Source: Pseudomonadota bacterium
GTDB lineage: Bacteria; Pseudomonadota; Alphaproteobacteria; Rhizobiales; Xanthobacteraceae
Reading direction: 5' to 3'
Assembly: GCA_023386635.1 (NCBI GenBank)
Contig: JAEWJH010000002.1
Coordinates: 1 to 39,419 of the forward strand
DNA length: 39,419 nucleotides
Below the pieces are notes generated by a model that saw only the letters and a program-made list of their open reading frames with translations, was not told where the DNA came from and searched no databases. Both the position numbers and the translations under genes were made by a program. Of the stretch, positions 31,903-39,419 are shown piece by piece. Position 1 is the stretch's first letter. Every line of letters starts with the position of its first letter.

Positions 31903-34900
31903 GACTGCAACACTCCAGCGCGCTGCAGGATGCGGACGACGCCGCCGACCGGGATATGCAGCCAGTCCGGGCGGTTCTCGATCTCGTACTCGATTTCGTA
32001 GAGCGCCTTCTCCAGTTCGAAGAATGCGAGAAGCTGCTGCTGGCTTTCGGCGTCGGCCGGCCATAACCGGTCATCGCTTAGTGCTTCGCGATAGCCGTCC
32101 CAGAGTGCGGCAGTGAGTTCGTCACGCAGCGTGCCGAGCCTGTCGGTGAGAACGCTACCCTCCTCGGGGGACACCTGGCCAAGCGCGGCAATGGCCGAGG
32201 CCGCCGCGTAGTCGAGCGAGCGGATCAGGCCGGCTACGTCGCGCGCGGCGGGCGCCTTCTGCCGCCGCTCATCGAGCGAGCGCTGCGGTTCACCTTCGAA
32301 GTCGAGAATGAAAGCGTCGTCCTTGGCGATCAGGATCTGGCCGAGATGCAGATCGCCGTGATGACGGATTTTCAGCCCATTGCCCGACGTTTCGGCGAGA
32401 CGCCGGATATAGGCCATCACCCCGTCGTGCTGCCGCGCCAGCGCATCGGCGGCGGGGTCCATGTTCGCATGGTGCTTGTGCCGCGACAATTGTTCGAACA
32501 CGCGCTCGGCTCGGCCGAGCAGACGGTCGCGCCACTGCGCGAGGTCCGCGGCTGTCACCGGCTCCGGCGCGAACGCGGGAATGTCGGCCCGGCTTGCCAG
32601 CGCCTGATGCAGCTCCGCGGTGCGCCGTCCGATCTGCCGCACGCGCTGCAACAGCGGCTCGCGCTCGGCGCTGTCGGCCGGCTTCTCGTTGGTCAGGATA
32701 TGCTGCTCCTCGGCATAGCGCGAGAGCACAGACGTCACCACCTGCCAGGCATCGCCCTGGTTCTCGATATAGCGATGCGCGACCGCGAGCGCGGTCGGCT
32801 CGTCGTTTTCGATCAGTTCGAGCGAGCCCAGCATCTGCGGCGTATTGGCATAAGGCGCGTCCTCGCTGAGGAACCGTCCCATCTCGATTTCCGGATGCTG
32901 CCCCGCCTGCAGGCGTCGCAGCACCTTGACCACATAATCGCGCCCGACCGTCAGCGTCGTGTTGGACTGCTCGCGCTGGCCGGAATTGACGTCGGTGATC
33001 TCGGGCGCGGGCATGTCCCTGAAAGCCGCCGTCGGCATGAAGACGAGCTTGGCGTCGCCGGCCGCGATCGTTTCGCCGCTCTGCAGTTTCGCGAACAGCA
33101 TGGCGACGAATTCCCGCTCGCTGGTGCTGTCGAGCAGCGTGCCCTCGCGCGGCCCACGCCGCACCGCCGCAAGCACCGCCGCAGGATGACACGGCACGCG
33201 GTCGTGCCGCTCCCACCGGATCGTCAACGGTAACTGGTAGCGTTGCGGCACATCGCCGGCCTGTGCCTCGACGATGGTCAGCAGGAAGCGGTCGCCGGCA
33301 TGGTCGAGCGGGATCGCCTTGGCGAGCCTCGCGTCGATCCGCCCCGCCGATTTTCGGGCGAACCAGCGCCGCTCCTGGAGAAATCCCGGCAGCACATCGG
33401 TTTCCAGCGTGTGCCGCGCCCGCCCGTGGAGCAACGCATCCCAGCCGTCCGCCATCACCAGCGTGGTGAGCTCGCGCGGCAGGCTTGTCTCCTGCTGGGT
33501 CTCCTGATCGTCGGCGAGCTGGAACCAGAAAAAACCATAGGGCGGCAGCGTCACCAGATAGGGCAGGTCGCCGATGCGCGGGAAGCGCGTGCGGCCGAGC
33601 ATTTCCACCGGAATACGCCCCTTCCAGGGGCTGAGATCAATCTCCGCAAATTGCGCCGAGCGCGACAGATTGGCGACGCAGATGATCACGTCGTCGCCGA
33701 GTTGGCGCGCATAGACCAGCACCGCGCGGTTCTTCGGCCGGATAAACGTGAGAGAGCCGCGGCCGAACACCTTGCTCGACTTGCGCACCGCGATCAGCCG
33801 CTTCATCCAGCTCAACAGCGACGACAGGCTGCTCGCTTGCGCCTCAACGTTGACGGCGCTGTAGCCGTAGATCGGGTCCATGATGCAGGGGAGATAAAGC
33901 TGCGCCGGGTCTGCACGCGAGAACCCGCCGTTACGGTCCGGCGTCCACTGCATCGGCGTGCGCACGCCGTTACGGTCGCCGAGATAGATGTTGTCGCCCA
34001 TACCGATCTCGTCGCCGTAATAGATGATGGGCGTCCCCGGCATCGAGAACAGCAGCGAGTTCATCAGCTCGATCTTGCGCCGGTCGTTGTCCATCAGCGG
34101 CGCGAGACGGCGGCGGATGCCGAGATTGATGCGCGCGCGCGGATTAGCGGCATAGGTGGTCCAGAGATAGTCCCGCTCGCTGTCGGTGACCATTTCCAGC
34201 GTCAGTTCGTCGTGGTTGCGCAGGAACATCGCCCACTGGCAGTTCGCCGGAATGTCCGGCGTCTGCCGCATGATGTCGGCGATCGGGAAACGGTCTTCCT
34301 GCGCGATCGCCATATAGATGCGCGGCATCAGCGGAAAATGGTACGCCATGTGGCATTCGTCGCCGTCGCCGAAATAGTGCTGCACGTCCTCCGGCCATTG
34401 ATTGGCCTCGGCCAGCAGCACCTTGTTCGGCGCATAGGCGTCGAGTTCGCGGCGCAGGATTTTCAGGATCTCGTGCGTCTCCGGCAGATTTTCGTTATTG
34501 GTGCCGTCACGCTCGCGCAGATACGGCACGGCGTCGAGCCGGAACCCGTCGACGCCGGTGTCGAGCCAGCGCTTCATCACCTGCACGACGGCGCTGACCA
34601 CCCGCGGATTGTCGAAGTTCAGATCGGGCTGGTGCGAGAAGAAGCGATGCCAGTAATAGGCCTGCGCCGCGTCGTCCCACGCCCAGTTGGATTTCTCGGT
34701 GTCGGTGAAGATGATCCGCGTCTCCTGGTACTTCTGGTCTGTGTCGCTCCAGACGTACCAGTTGCGCGCGCTCGACCCCGGCGGCGAGCGGCGCGCGCGC
34801 TTGAACCAAGGGTGCTCGTCCGAGGTGTGATTGACCACGAGTTCGGTTATGACGCGCAGATTGCGGCGCTTCGCCTCGTGCATGAAGCGCCGGAAATCCT

Positions 34901-35186
34901 TCATCGTGCCGAACGCCGGATTGATATCGCCATAGTCGGCGATGTCGTAGCCGTCGTCGCGGCCGGGGCTCGGATAGAACGGCAGCAGCCACAGCGTGGT
35001 GACGCCAAGCTCCTGCAGATAGTCGAGCCGCTGGCTCAGGCCCGCGAAATCACCGACGCCGTCGCCGTTGGAATCGGCGAAGGCCTTGACGTGAAGCTGG
35101 TAGATGATCGCGTCCTTGTACCAGAGTTCGTCCTCCTGCTGCGCGGCGGGAGTCGACGTTGACGATACGGACGACATCATATTCAC
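31899..35186 (-). CDS. treS: Trehalose synthase fused to maltokinase (TreS-Mak)
   Basis: A 1095-residue fusion. Residues 20-560 are trehalose synthase (GH13; trehalose to maltose): WYKDAIIYQLHVKAFADSNGDG region, Asp218 in GVDGFRLDAV, Glu260 in LLAEANQW and Asp326 in RNHDELT. Residues about 590-1080 are a maltokinase (aminoglycoside-phosphotransferase-like fold): RWFARKSAGRI, YVVKVLRRLQAG, catalytic HHGDLHLGQIL (Asp945) and DFEGEP (962-967), all intact. The fusion channels trehalose to maltose-1-phosphate for GlgE. The likely start is GTG at 35186 with AAGG eight bases upstream; ATG codons at 35180 and 35177 are alternatives. It follows glgE after ten bases and overlaps glgB (ATGA). Confidence 0.95.
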   Translation of the reverse strand: MNMMSSVSSTSTPAAQQEDELWYKDAIIYQLHVKAFADSNGDGVGDFAGLSQRLDYLQELGVTTLWLLPFYPSPGRDDGYDIADYGDINPAFGTMKDFRRFMHEAKRRNLRVITELVVNHTSDEHPWFKRARRSPPGSSARNWYVWSDTDQKYQETRIIFTDTEKSNWAWDDAAQAYYWHRFFSHQPDLNFDNPRVVSAVVQVMKRWLDTGVDGFRLDAVPYLRERDGTNNENLPETHEILKILRRELDAYAPNKVLLAEANQWPEDVQHYFGDGDECHMAYHFPLMPRIYMAIAQEDRFPIADIMRQTPDIPANCQWAMFLRNHDELTLEMVTDSERDYLWTTYAANPRARINLGIRRRLAPLMDNDRRKIELMNSLLFSMPGTPIIYYGDEIGMGDNIYLGDRNGVRTPMQWTPDRNGGFSRADPAQLYLPCIMDPIYGYSAVNVEAQASSLSSLLSWMKRLIAVRKSSKVFGRGSLTFIRPKNRAVLVYARQLGDDVIICVANLSRSAQFAEIDLSPWKGRIPVEMLGRTRFPRIGDLPYLVTLPPYGFFWFQLADDQETQQETSLPRELTTLVMADGWDALLHGRARHTLETDVLPGFLQERRWFARKSAGRIDARLAKAIPLDHAGDRFLLTIVEAQAGDVPQRYQLPLTIRWERHDRVPCHPAAVLAAVRRGPREGTLLDSTSEREFVAMLFAKLQSGETIAAGDAKLVFMPTAAFRDMPAPEITDVNSGQREQSNTTLTVGRDYVVKVLRRLQAGQHPEIEMGRFLSEDAPYANTPQMLGSLELIENDEPTALAVAHRYIENQGDAWQVVTSVLSRYAEEQHILTNEKPADSAEREPLLQRVRQIGRRTAELHQALASRADIPAFAPEPVTAADLAQWRDRLLGRAERVFEQLSRHKHHANMDPAADALARQHDGVMAYIRRLAETSGNGLKIRHHGDLHLGQILIAKDDAFILDFEGEPQRSLDERRQKAPAARDVAGLIRSLDYAAASAIAALGQVSPEEGSVLTDRLGTLRDELTAALWDGYREALSDDRLWPADAESQQQLLAFFELEKALYEIEYEIENRPDWLHIPVGGVVRILQRAGVLQS

Positions 35187-35196
35187 GGGGGAAACC

Positions 35197-37197
35197 TTAA
35201 GGGTAGCAGCGGAAGAGAAGGGCGGGATCGTTCGACGGGTCGATGCGCATCCGGATGCCCCCCCATTCGAGCAGGTGGCGCTCGCCGGTCACGAGATTTT
35301 CGATGGTGCGAACCGGGGCACGCGCGTTGTCCGGGCCGATCTGGATATCGCCGAAGTGGAACCAGAATTCGTGCGGGCCGGCCGAAAGGGCGATGGCGGC
35401 GGCGACAGCATTCGCGCCATCGACCGACTGCTTGACGAAGCCGATCACCTGCGGATCGTCGACCTGAGCGAAGCTCAGTTTGTTGGTCTGCAGCAACGCC
35501 GGGTTCTCGCGACGAATGCGGTTGAGTTGCGCGATATAGGGCTTGATGTTGCCCGGTTTGTTCCAGTCGCGAACCTTGATCTCGTATTTCTCCGAATCGA
35601 GATATTCCTCGCGACCAGGCAGGGGTTCATGCTCGATCAGCTCAAACCCGTTATAGATTCCGTAATTCGACGACAGCGTCGCAGCGAGCGCGAACCGCGT
35701 CTTGAACAACCACGCTTCGCCGGTCTGCAACTGCACCGGCAGGATATCCGGCGTCGTCACAAAGAAATTCGCGCGGAAATATTCCCGTGTCGGGAAGCTC
35801 GTCAACTCGGTCAGATATTCCTGCAACTCCGCTTTGGTCGTGCGCCAGGTGAAATAGCTGTAAGACTGGTTGAAGCCGATCTTGGCGAGGCCTTTCATCA
35901 CCTTCGGGCGGGTGAACGCTTCCGACAGGAAGATCACATGGGGCTCACGCAGCCGCACCTCGCGGATCATCCATTCCCAGAACGGAAACGGCTTGGTGTG
36001 CGGATTGTCGACGCGGAAGATGTGCACACCCTGTTTGACCCAGAACAGGATGACGTCGCGCAACGCCTCCCACAGCGCGATCCGGTCGGCGCAATAGAAA
36101 TCGGGGTTGACGATGTCCTCGTATTTCTTCGGCGGGTTCTCCGCATAACGGATGCTGCCGTCGCTGCGCCGGGTGAACCACTCGGGATGCTGCTTCAGCC
36201 AGGGATGGTCCGGCGAACACTGGATTGCGAAGTCGAGCGCCACCTGCATCCCGTGCTGCCGACAGGCGGCGACGAAGCGCCGAAAGTCGTCGAGCGTGCC
36301 GAGTTCGGGATGAACCGCGTCATGACCGCCGTGCTGGCTGCCGATCGCATACATGCTGCCGGGATCGCCTGGCGCCGCCTTCACCGCATTGTTGCGGCCC
36401 TTGCGGTTGGTCTCGCCGATCGGATGGATCGGCGGCAGATAGACCACGTCGAAGCCGAGCGCGGCGATATCCGGCAACCGTGCGATGCAATCGTCGAACG
36501 TACCGTGCCGGCCCGAGACCGTTCCCTGACTGCGCGGCACCATTTCATACCAGGCGCCGGCGCGCGCGATCGGCGGATCGACCAGCAGCGGAACGACGCC
36601 GCGCGTCAAATCCGGGCGGCGTGCCGGCCTGTGTAGTTCTTTCGCTATTGCCTCGTCGAGGAGTGCGGATGCGTCGCCCTGCTGCCGGGCGGTGCTCACC
36701 GCCTGCATCACAGTTTGGTTCTGCCCGGCGAGATCGCGCGCGAGCGCGATGCCTTCCTCCAGTTCAAGCGTCGTCGGCAGTCCTGCCTTGCGCTTGAGCT
36801 GGATTTCCTTGCGCCAGGTCGCGAACTGGTCGGACCATGCTTCGATGGTGAGCAGATAATATCCCGGCTGTTCAGGCGTGAACTGTGCATGCCAGCGGTC
36901 GTTGCCGACCGGCCGCATCGGCGCGCGCTGCCAGTCGGCATGATCCTCGCGACGCCAGAGCAGGGCGGCCGCGAGCAGATCGTGGCCTTCGCGGAAAATG
37001 TCGGCCCAGATATCGACCGTCTCGCCGGCGATCCGCTTGGCCGGATAACGGCCGCCATCGATGCTCGGATAGATATCCTCGATACGGAACCGCGGCCCGG
37101 TGGGGTCGGCAGGGGAAAGTTCCAGCGCGGAAGCGCCGGGAGGGGTGTCAACAATGTCAGGGGTTTGGGCTGCCGAGGCTGCCCATGGCTGCCGCAT
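35197..37197 (-). CDS. glgE: Alpha-1,4-glucan:maltose-1-phosphate maltosyltransferase
   Basis: A 666-residue GH13 subfamily 3 enzyme that transfers maltose from maltose-1-phosphate onto alpha-glucan. The N-terminal Ig-like/linker domains include IEDIYPSIDGGRYPAKRIAGE-type start (PRFRIEDIYPSIDGGRYPAK) and WYEMVPRSQG. In the barrel: YLPPIHPIGETNRKGRNN, DFAIQCSPDHPWLKQHPEWF, nucleophile Asp397 in FRVDNPHTKP, acid/base Glu426 in FLSEAFTRPK, Asp484 in FFVTTPDILP. All GlgE hallmarks are intact. The start at 37197 is the only Met upstream of the family homology; AGGA lies about ten bases before it. First gene of the minus-strand operon, divergent from malQ by 114 bases. Confidence 0.95.
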   Translation of the reverse strand: MRQPWAASAAQTPDIVDTPPGASALELSPADPTGPRFRIEDIYPSIDGGRYPAKRIAGETVDIWADIFREGHDLLAAALLWRREDHADWQRAPMRPVGNDRWHAQFTPEQPGYYLLTIEAWSDQFATWRKEIQLKRKAGLPTTLELEEGIALARDLAGQNQTVMQAVSTARQQGDASALLDEAIAKELHRPARRPDLTRGVVPLLVDPPIARAGAWYEMVPRSQGTVSGRHGTFDDCIARLPDIAALGFDVVYLPPIHPIGETNRKGRNNAVKAAPGDPGSMYAIGSQHGGHDAVHPELGTLDDFRRFVAACRQHGMQVALDFAIQCSPDHPWLKQHPEWFTRRSDGSIRYAENPPKKYEDIVNPDFYCADRIALWEALRDVILFWVKQGVHIFRVDNPHTKPFPFWEWMIREVRLREPHVIFLSEAFTRPKVMKGLAKIGFNQSYSYFTWRTTKAELQEYLTELTSFPTREYFRANFFVTTPDILPVQLQTGEAWLFKTRFALAATLSSNYGIYNGFELIEHEPLPGREEYLDSEKYEIKVRDWNKPGNIKPYIAQLNRIRRENPALLQTNKLSFAQVDDPQVIGFVKQSVDGANAVAAAIALSAGPHEFWFHFGDIQIGPDNARAPVRTIENLVTGERHLLEWGGIRMRIDPSNDPALLFRCYP

Positions 37198-37228
37198 GGT
37201 TTCTCGATCCTGTGATGGGCCATAGGAG

Positions 37229-37253
37229 AACACGCTGCGCTGCAATCGGTTCC
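37229..37253 (-). promoter_or_regulatory. Probable EcfG-type promoter of the glgE operon
   Basis: On the minus strand GGAAC (37253-37249) is followed after 16 bases by TGTT (37232-37229), one mismatch from CGTT. The -10 ends 31 bases before the glgE ATG, the same distance as for otsA. Its -35 forms one half of a perfect GTTCCGC-T-GCGGAAC palindrome (37249-37263). Confidence 0.6.
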
Positions 37254-37263
37254 GCTGCGGAAC
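37249..37263. promoter_or_regulatory. Perfect 15-bp palindrome in the glgE-malQ divergent region
   Basis: GTTCCGC and GCGGAAC flank a single T. The left half, read on the minus strand, is the -35 of the glgE promoter; the right half (GGAAC at 37259-37263) points to malQ but has only a weak -10 (TCTT after 17 bases). It is either a back-to-back pair of EcfG -35 boxes or an operator for an unknown regulator. Confidence 0.5.
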
Positions 37264-37311
37264 GGAATCCGGGGTGCCGCTCTTGTGGAGATACGCAAAT
37301 CGAGGGCTGGA

Positions 37312-39087
37312 ATGATCGATCCGGGCAAGGCGGCACGCTGGGGCATTGCGCCGGGCTATCATGACGTTTTCGGCGTGTGGCACGAGACCACGGCGCATGC
37401 GCGCGCGGCGCTGGCCGCGGCGATCAGCCGGGGACGGGAGACGCCAGCGGACGCGGCCCGATCCGAAACCGCCACGCGCGCCTATCAGTGTGGCGATCGG
37501 CGCCTCTGGGGTCTCGCGGTGCAACTCTATGCGCTGCGCTCGTCGCGAAACGGGGGCCATGGCGATTTCGGCGATCTTGCCGCCCTGATCGACGTGCTCG
37601 CGCCACTCGGTTGCAGCGCCATCGGGCTCAACCCCTTGCACGCGCTGTTCCTTGATCGGCCGGAGGACGCCAGTCCCTATTCGCCGAACAGCCGCATGTT
37701 CCTCAACCCGCTCTATATCGCCGTCGATGAGGTGCCGGATTGCGCCGATGTCGAGGTGCCGGACGTTGCGGCAAGGCTGGCCGACCTGCGGGCGACCGAT
37801 CGTGTGCGCTATGCCGACGTCGCCGCGCTCAAGCTGACGGCGTTGAAAGCGGGCTATCGTCATTTCGTGCGAGCCGCCGATCCGGCGCGTCGGCAAGACT
37901 TCGACATGTTTTGCGTCGAAGGCGGCCAGGCGTTGCAACGTTTCGCGGCGTTCGAGGCGTTGCGTCGTCGCTTCGGCGGTTCTGCCTGGTGGGATTGGCC
38001 GGCGGGATGGCGACAGGCGGATGCCGCGATGATCCTCGGCTTGTTCGAGGACGCCGCGTCAGCGGAGGACCCGGACACCGATCCGATGTTCTCCGTCTAT
38101 CTGCAATGGCTCGCGGCGCGGCAGTTGCAACGCTGTCAGGAGCGGGCGCGACAGCGCGGGATGCCGATCGGGCTCTATATCGATCTCGCGGTCGGCGTCG
38201 ATCCAAGCGGCGCCGATGCCTGGAGCGCGCAGGACGAGATTCTGACCGGGGTGTCGGTTGGCGCGCCGCCCGACGAATATAATCGCGCCGGTCAGAACTG
38301 GGGCCTTACCAGCTACAATCCGCAGTCGCTGATCGCGTCACGCGGCGAACCGTTACGGCGGATGCTCGACGCCACGATGCGCCATGCCGGCGCGATCCGC
38401 ATCGACCATGTGCTCGGCCTGATGCGGCTTTATCTCATCCCGCGGGGCGCCACGGCGGCGGATGGCGCCTATGTGAGCTATCCGTTCGACCTGCTGCTCG
38501 ACGTCATCGTCGACGAAAGCCAGCGGCGGCGCTGCGTGGTGATCGGCGAAGATCTCGGCACCGTGCCCGAAGGCTTCCGCGATGCGCTGACGCGGCGGGG
38601 CCTGTGGTCCTATCAGGTGATGCTGTTCGAGCGCGAGCACGGCGGCTTCCGCCATCCGAGCCATTATCGGGCCGATGCGCTGACCACGTTCAACACGCAT
38701 GATCTGCCGACCTTCGCCGGCTGGATGTCAGGGCACGATCTGCGCACCAAGCACGCGCTGAACATCGATCCCGGCGAAAACGACGACGCGCGCGCGCATT
38801 CGCGGCAGAGGCTGACCGAAGCCGTACGCGCCATCGGCGGCGCCGAGGATATTGCCGGCGTCGCCGCCTTCCTGGCGCAGACACCAAGCCGGCTGGTGAT
38901 GGTGGCGCTGGAGGACGTGCTGGGCCTCGAGGATCAGATGAACATACCCGGCACCACCAGCGAACACCCCAACTGGCGGCGGCGCCTGCCGGTCGAGGTG
39001 AATGCGCTGGCCCGGCACGAGCGCTTGAAAAACATCGCGGCCGTTTTCGCTCAGGCCGGCCGGGCCTCGGACTCCGTGAACATCTGA
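37312..39087 (+). CDS. malQ: 4-alpha-glucanotransferase (amylomaltase)
   Basis: A 591-residue GH77 enzyme that transfers alpha-1,4-glucan segments between maltodextrins. Family blocks: RLWGLAVQLYALRSSRNGGHGDFGDL, GLNPLHALF, SPYSPNSRMFLNPLYI, nucleophile Asp365 in IRIDHVLGLMRLY, acid/base Glu413 in VIGEDLGTVP, Asp464 in FNTHDLPTFAGWMSG. The ATG at 37312 has GAGGG at short distance; a GTG at 37285 would add nine residues. Divergent from glgE, so probably co-regulated with the operon, supplying longer maltodextrins to TreY and acceptors to GlgE. The last 37 bases overlap the convergent kinase gene. Confidence 0.94.
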   Translation: MIDPGKAARWGIAPGYHDVFGVWHETTAHARAALAAAISRGRETPADAARSETATRAYQCGDRRLWGLAVQLYALRSSRNGGHGDFGDLAALIDVLAPLGCSAIGLNPLHALFLDRPEDASPYSPNSRMFLNPLYIAVDEVPDCADVEVPDVAARLADLRATDRVRYADVAALKLTALKAGYRHFVRAADPARRQDFDMFCVEGGQALQRFAAFEALRRRFGGSAWWDWPAGWRQADAAMILGLFEDAASAEDPDTDPMFSVYLQWLAARQLQRCQERARQRGMPIGLYIDLAVGVDPSGADAWSAQDEILTGVSVGAPPDEYNRAGQNWGLTSYNPQSLIASRGEPLRRMLDATMRHAGAIRIDHVLGLMRLYLIPRGATAADGAYVSYPFDLLLDVIVDESQRRRCVVIGEDLGTVPEGFRDALTRRGLWSYQVMLFEREHGGFRHPSHYRADALTTFNTHDLPTFAGWMSGHDLRTKHALNIDPGENDDARAHSRQRLTEAVRAIGGAEDIAGVAAFLAQTPSRLVMVALEDVLGLEDQMNIPGTTSEHPNWRRRLPVEVNALARHERLKNIAAVFAQAGRASDSVNI

Positions 39088-39419
39088 CGCATGCGCGCGA
39101 TATCGGCCTGCGTCGGGAGGCCGGCTTCATTACCGAGCTTCTGCACTTTGTACGCGGAGGCAGCGGACGCGAATTTGAAATGCTCGTTCCATGATTGCTC
39201 TGGCCGCATGAGCCGCGACCATAGATAGGCGCCATGGAAGATATCGCCGGCGCCGCTGGTGTCGATCACCTTGTCTGACGGCACCGCGAGGGCCGGCGTC
39301 ACCTTCGCGCCGCCGTCGCCTTCGTACCAGAGCAGGCCGTGTTCGCCGCGGGTGACGCCGCCGACCGTGCAGCCGGCCTTGCGCAGACGATCGAGCATCT
39401 GCCGGCCAGACAAATTCAT
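39051..39419 (-). CDS. PfkB-family carbohydrate kinase, C-terminal part
   Basis: About 122 residues of a ribokinase/PfkB-type sugar kinase; the N-terminal two thirds lie beyond the window, although an ATG happens to sit at the window edge. The PfkB signature 2 is complete: DTSGAGDIFHGAYLW, with the catalytic Asp in GAGD and the anion hole in GAGD. VTRGEHGLLWYEGDG before it is the typical ATP-binding strand pair, and FKFASAASAYKVQKLGNEAGLP is the usual C-terminal helix with the conserved ASAASA-x3-G. Substrate (ribose, fructose, adenosine or other) cannot be called. It overlaps malQ 3'-to-3' by 37 bases. Confidence 0.88.
   Translation of the reverse strand: MNLSGRQMLDRLRKAGCTVGGVTRGEHGLLWYEGDGGAKVTPALAVPSDKVIDTSGAGDIFHGAYLWSRLMRPEQSWNEHFKFASAASAYKVQKLGNEAGLPTQADIARMRQMFTESEARPA

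Noticed and set aside
23813..35162. Very long open frames on the plus strand opposite treY, treZ, glgB and treS (each 550-640 codons)
   Set aside because: They are antisense shadows caused by high GC and codon bias: Arg/Ala/Asp-rich, no recognisable domain, no ribosome-binding site, and the minus-strand frames carry intact catalytic motifs.
37259..37284. EcfG-type promoter for malQ (GGAAC-N17-TCTT)
   Set aside because: Only two of four -10 bases match; kept only as part of the palindrome finding.

Overview
The window is about 39.4 kb of GC-rich chromosomal DNA with an alphaproteobacterial (Hyphomicrobiales) character, most like the Bradyrhizobium/Rhodopseudomonas/Xanthobacteraceae group. Reasons: an IalB-family protein, an HspQ of rhizobial type, phosphatidylcholine synthase, a fused TreS-maltokinase, two short palindromic elements of the kind scattered through Bradyrhizobium-type genomes, and GGAAC-N16/17-CGTT promoters typical of the alphaproteobacterial general stress sigma factor EcfG. 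These are pattern-recognition calls; no database search was run. I see no rRNA, tRNA, CRISPR array, transposase, integrase or prophage gene, and no intergenic stretch over 300 bases.

Left part (1-21.6 kb), mixed metabolism: the 3' end of an IalB-family gene with a strong terminator; hspQ and a malyl-CoA-lyase-type gene on the minus strand; a divergent AEC-family permease; a UbiH/COQ6-type flavin hydroxylase; a tightly packed DUF2182-DUF1326-phosphatidylcholine synthase trio; an SDR oxidoreductase; a quinone oxidoreductase followed by a three-gene urate/ureide set (5-hydroxyisourate hydrolase, PuuD-type membrane urate hydroxylase with cytochrome c domain, allantoate amidohydrolase); the biotin genes bioF-bioD and divergent bioA; rimO; an orphan TctC/Bug-type binding protein; an Asp/Asn beta-hydroxylase-family (LpxO-like) gene; two small unrecognised proteins, one exported with two C-x3-C-x3-C motifs; a 14-TM MFS exporter; and a SemiSWEET-SDR gene pair.

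Right part (21.7-39.1 kb), one large trehalose/alpha-glucan cluster: malQ on the plus strand, and divergently on the minus strand glgE, treS-maltokinase fusion, glgB, glgX, treZ, treY and, after an 88-base gap, otsA. Several junctions in the minus-strand operon are start/stop overlaps. Together these encode a complete loop: trehalose to maltose (TreS), to maltose-1-phosphate (maltokinase), to linear alpha-glucan (GlgE), branched by GlgB, debranched by GlgX, and returned to trehalose by TreY/TreZ. OtsA supplies trehalose-6-phosphate independently; MalQ reshuffles maltodextrins. No glgA, glgC, glgP or otsB lies in the window. A PfkB-family kinase, cut by the window end, overlaps the 3' end of malQ.

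The main new observation is regulatory. GGAAC-N16/17-CGTT sequences lie just upstream of otsA, glgX and the SemiSWEET-SDR pair (all exact), and a one-mismatch version lies upstream of glgE. For otsA, glgX and glgE the -10 element sits at almost the same distance from the best start codon. This suggests that the trehalose/glucan loop and the SemiSWEET-SDR pair belong to one general-stress regulon.
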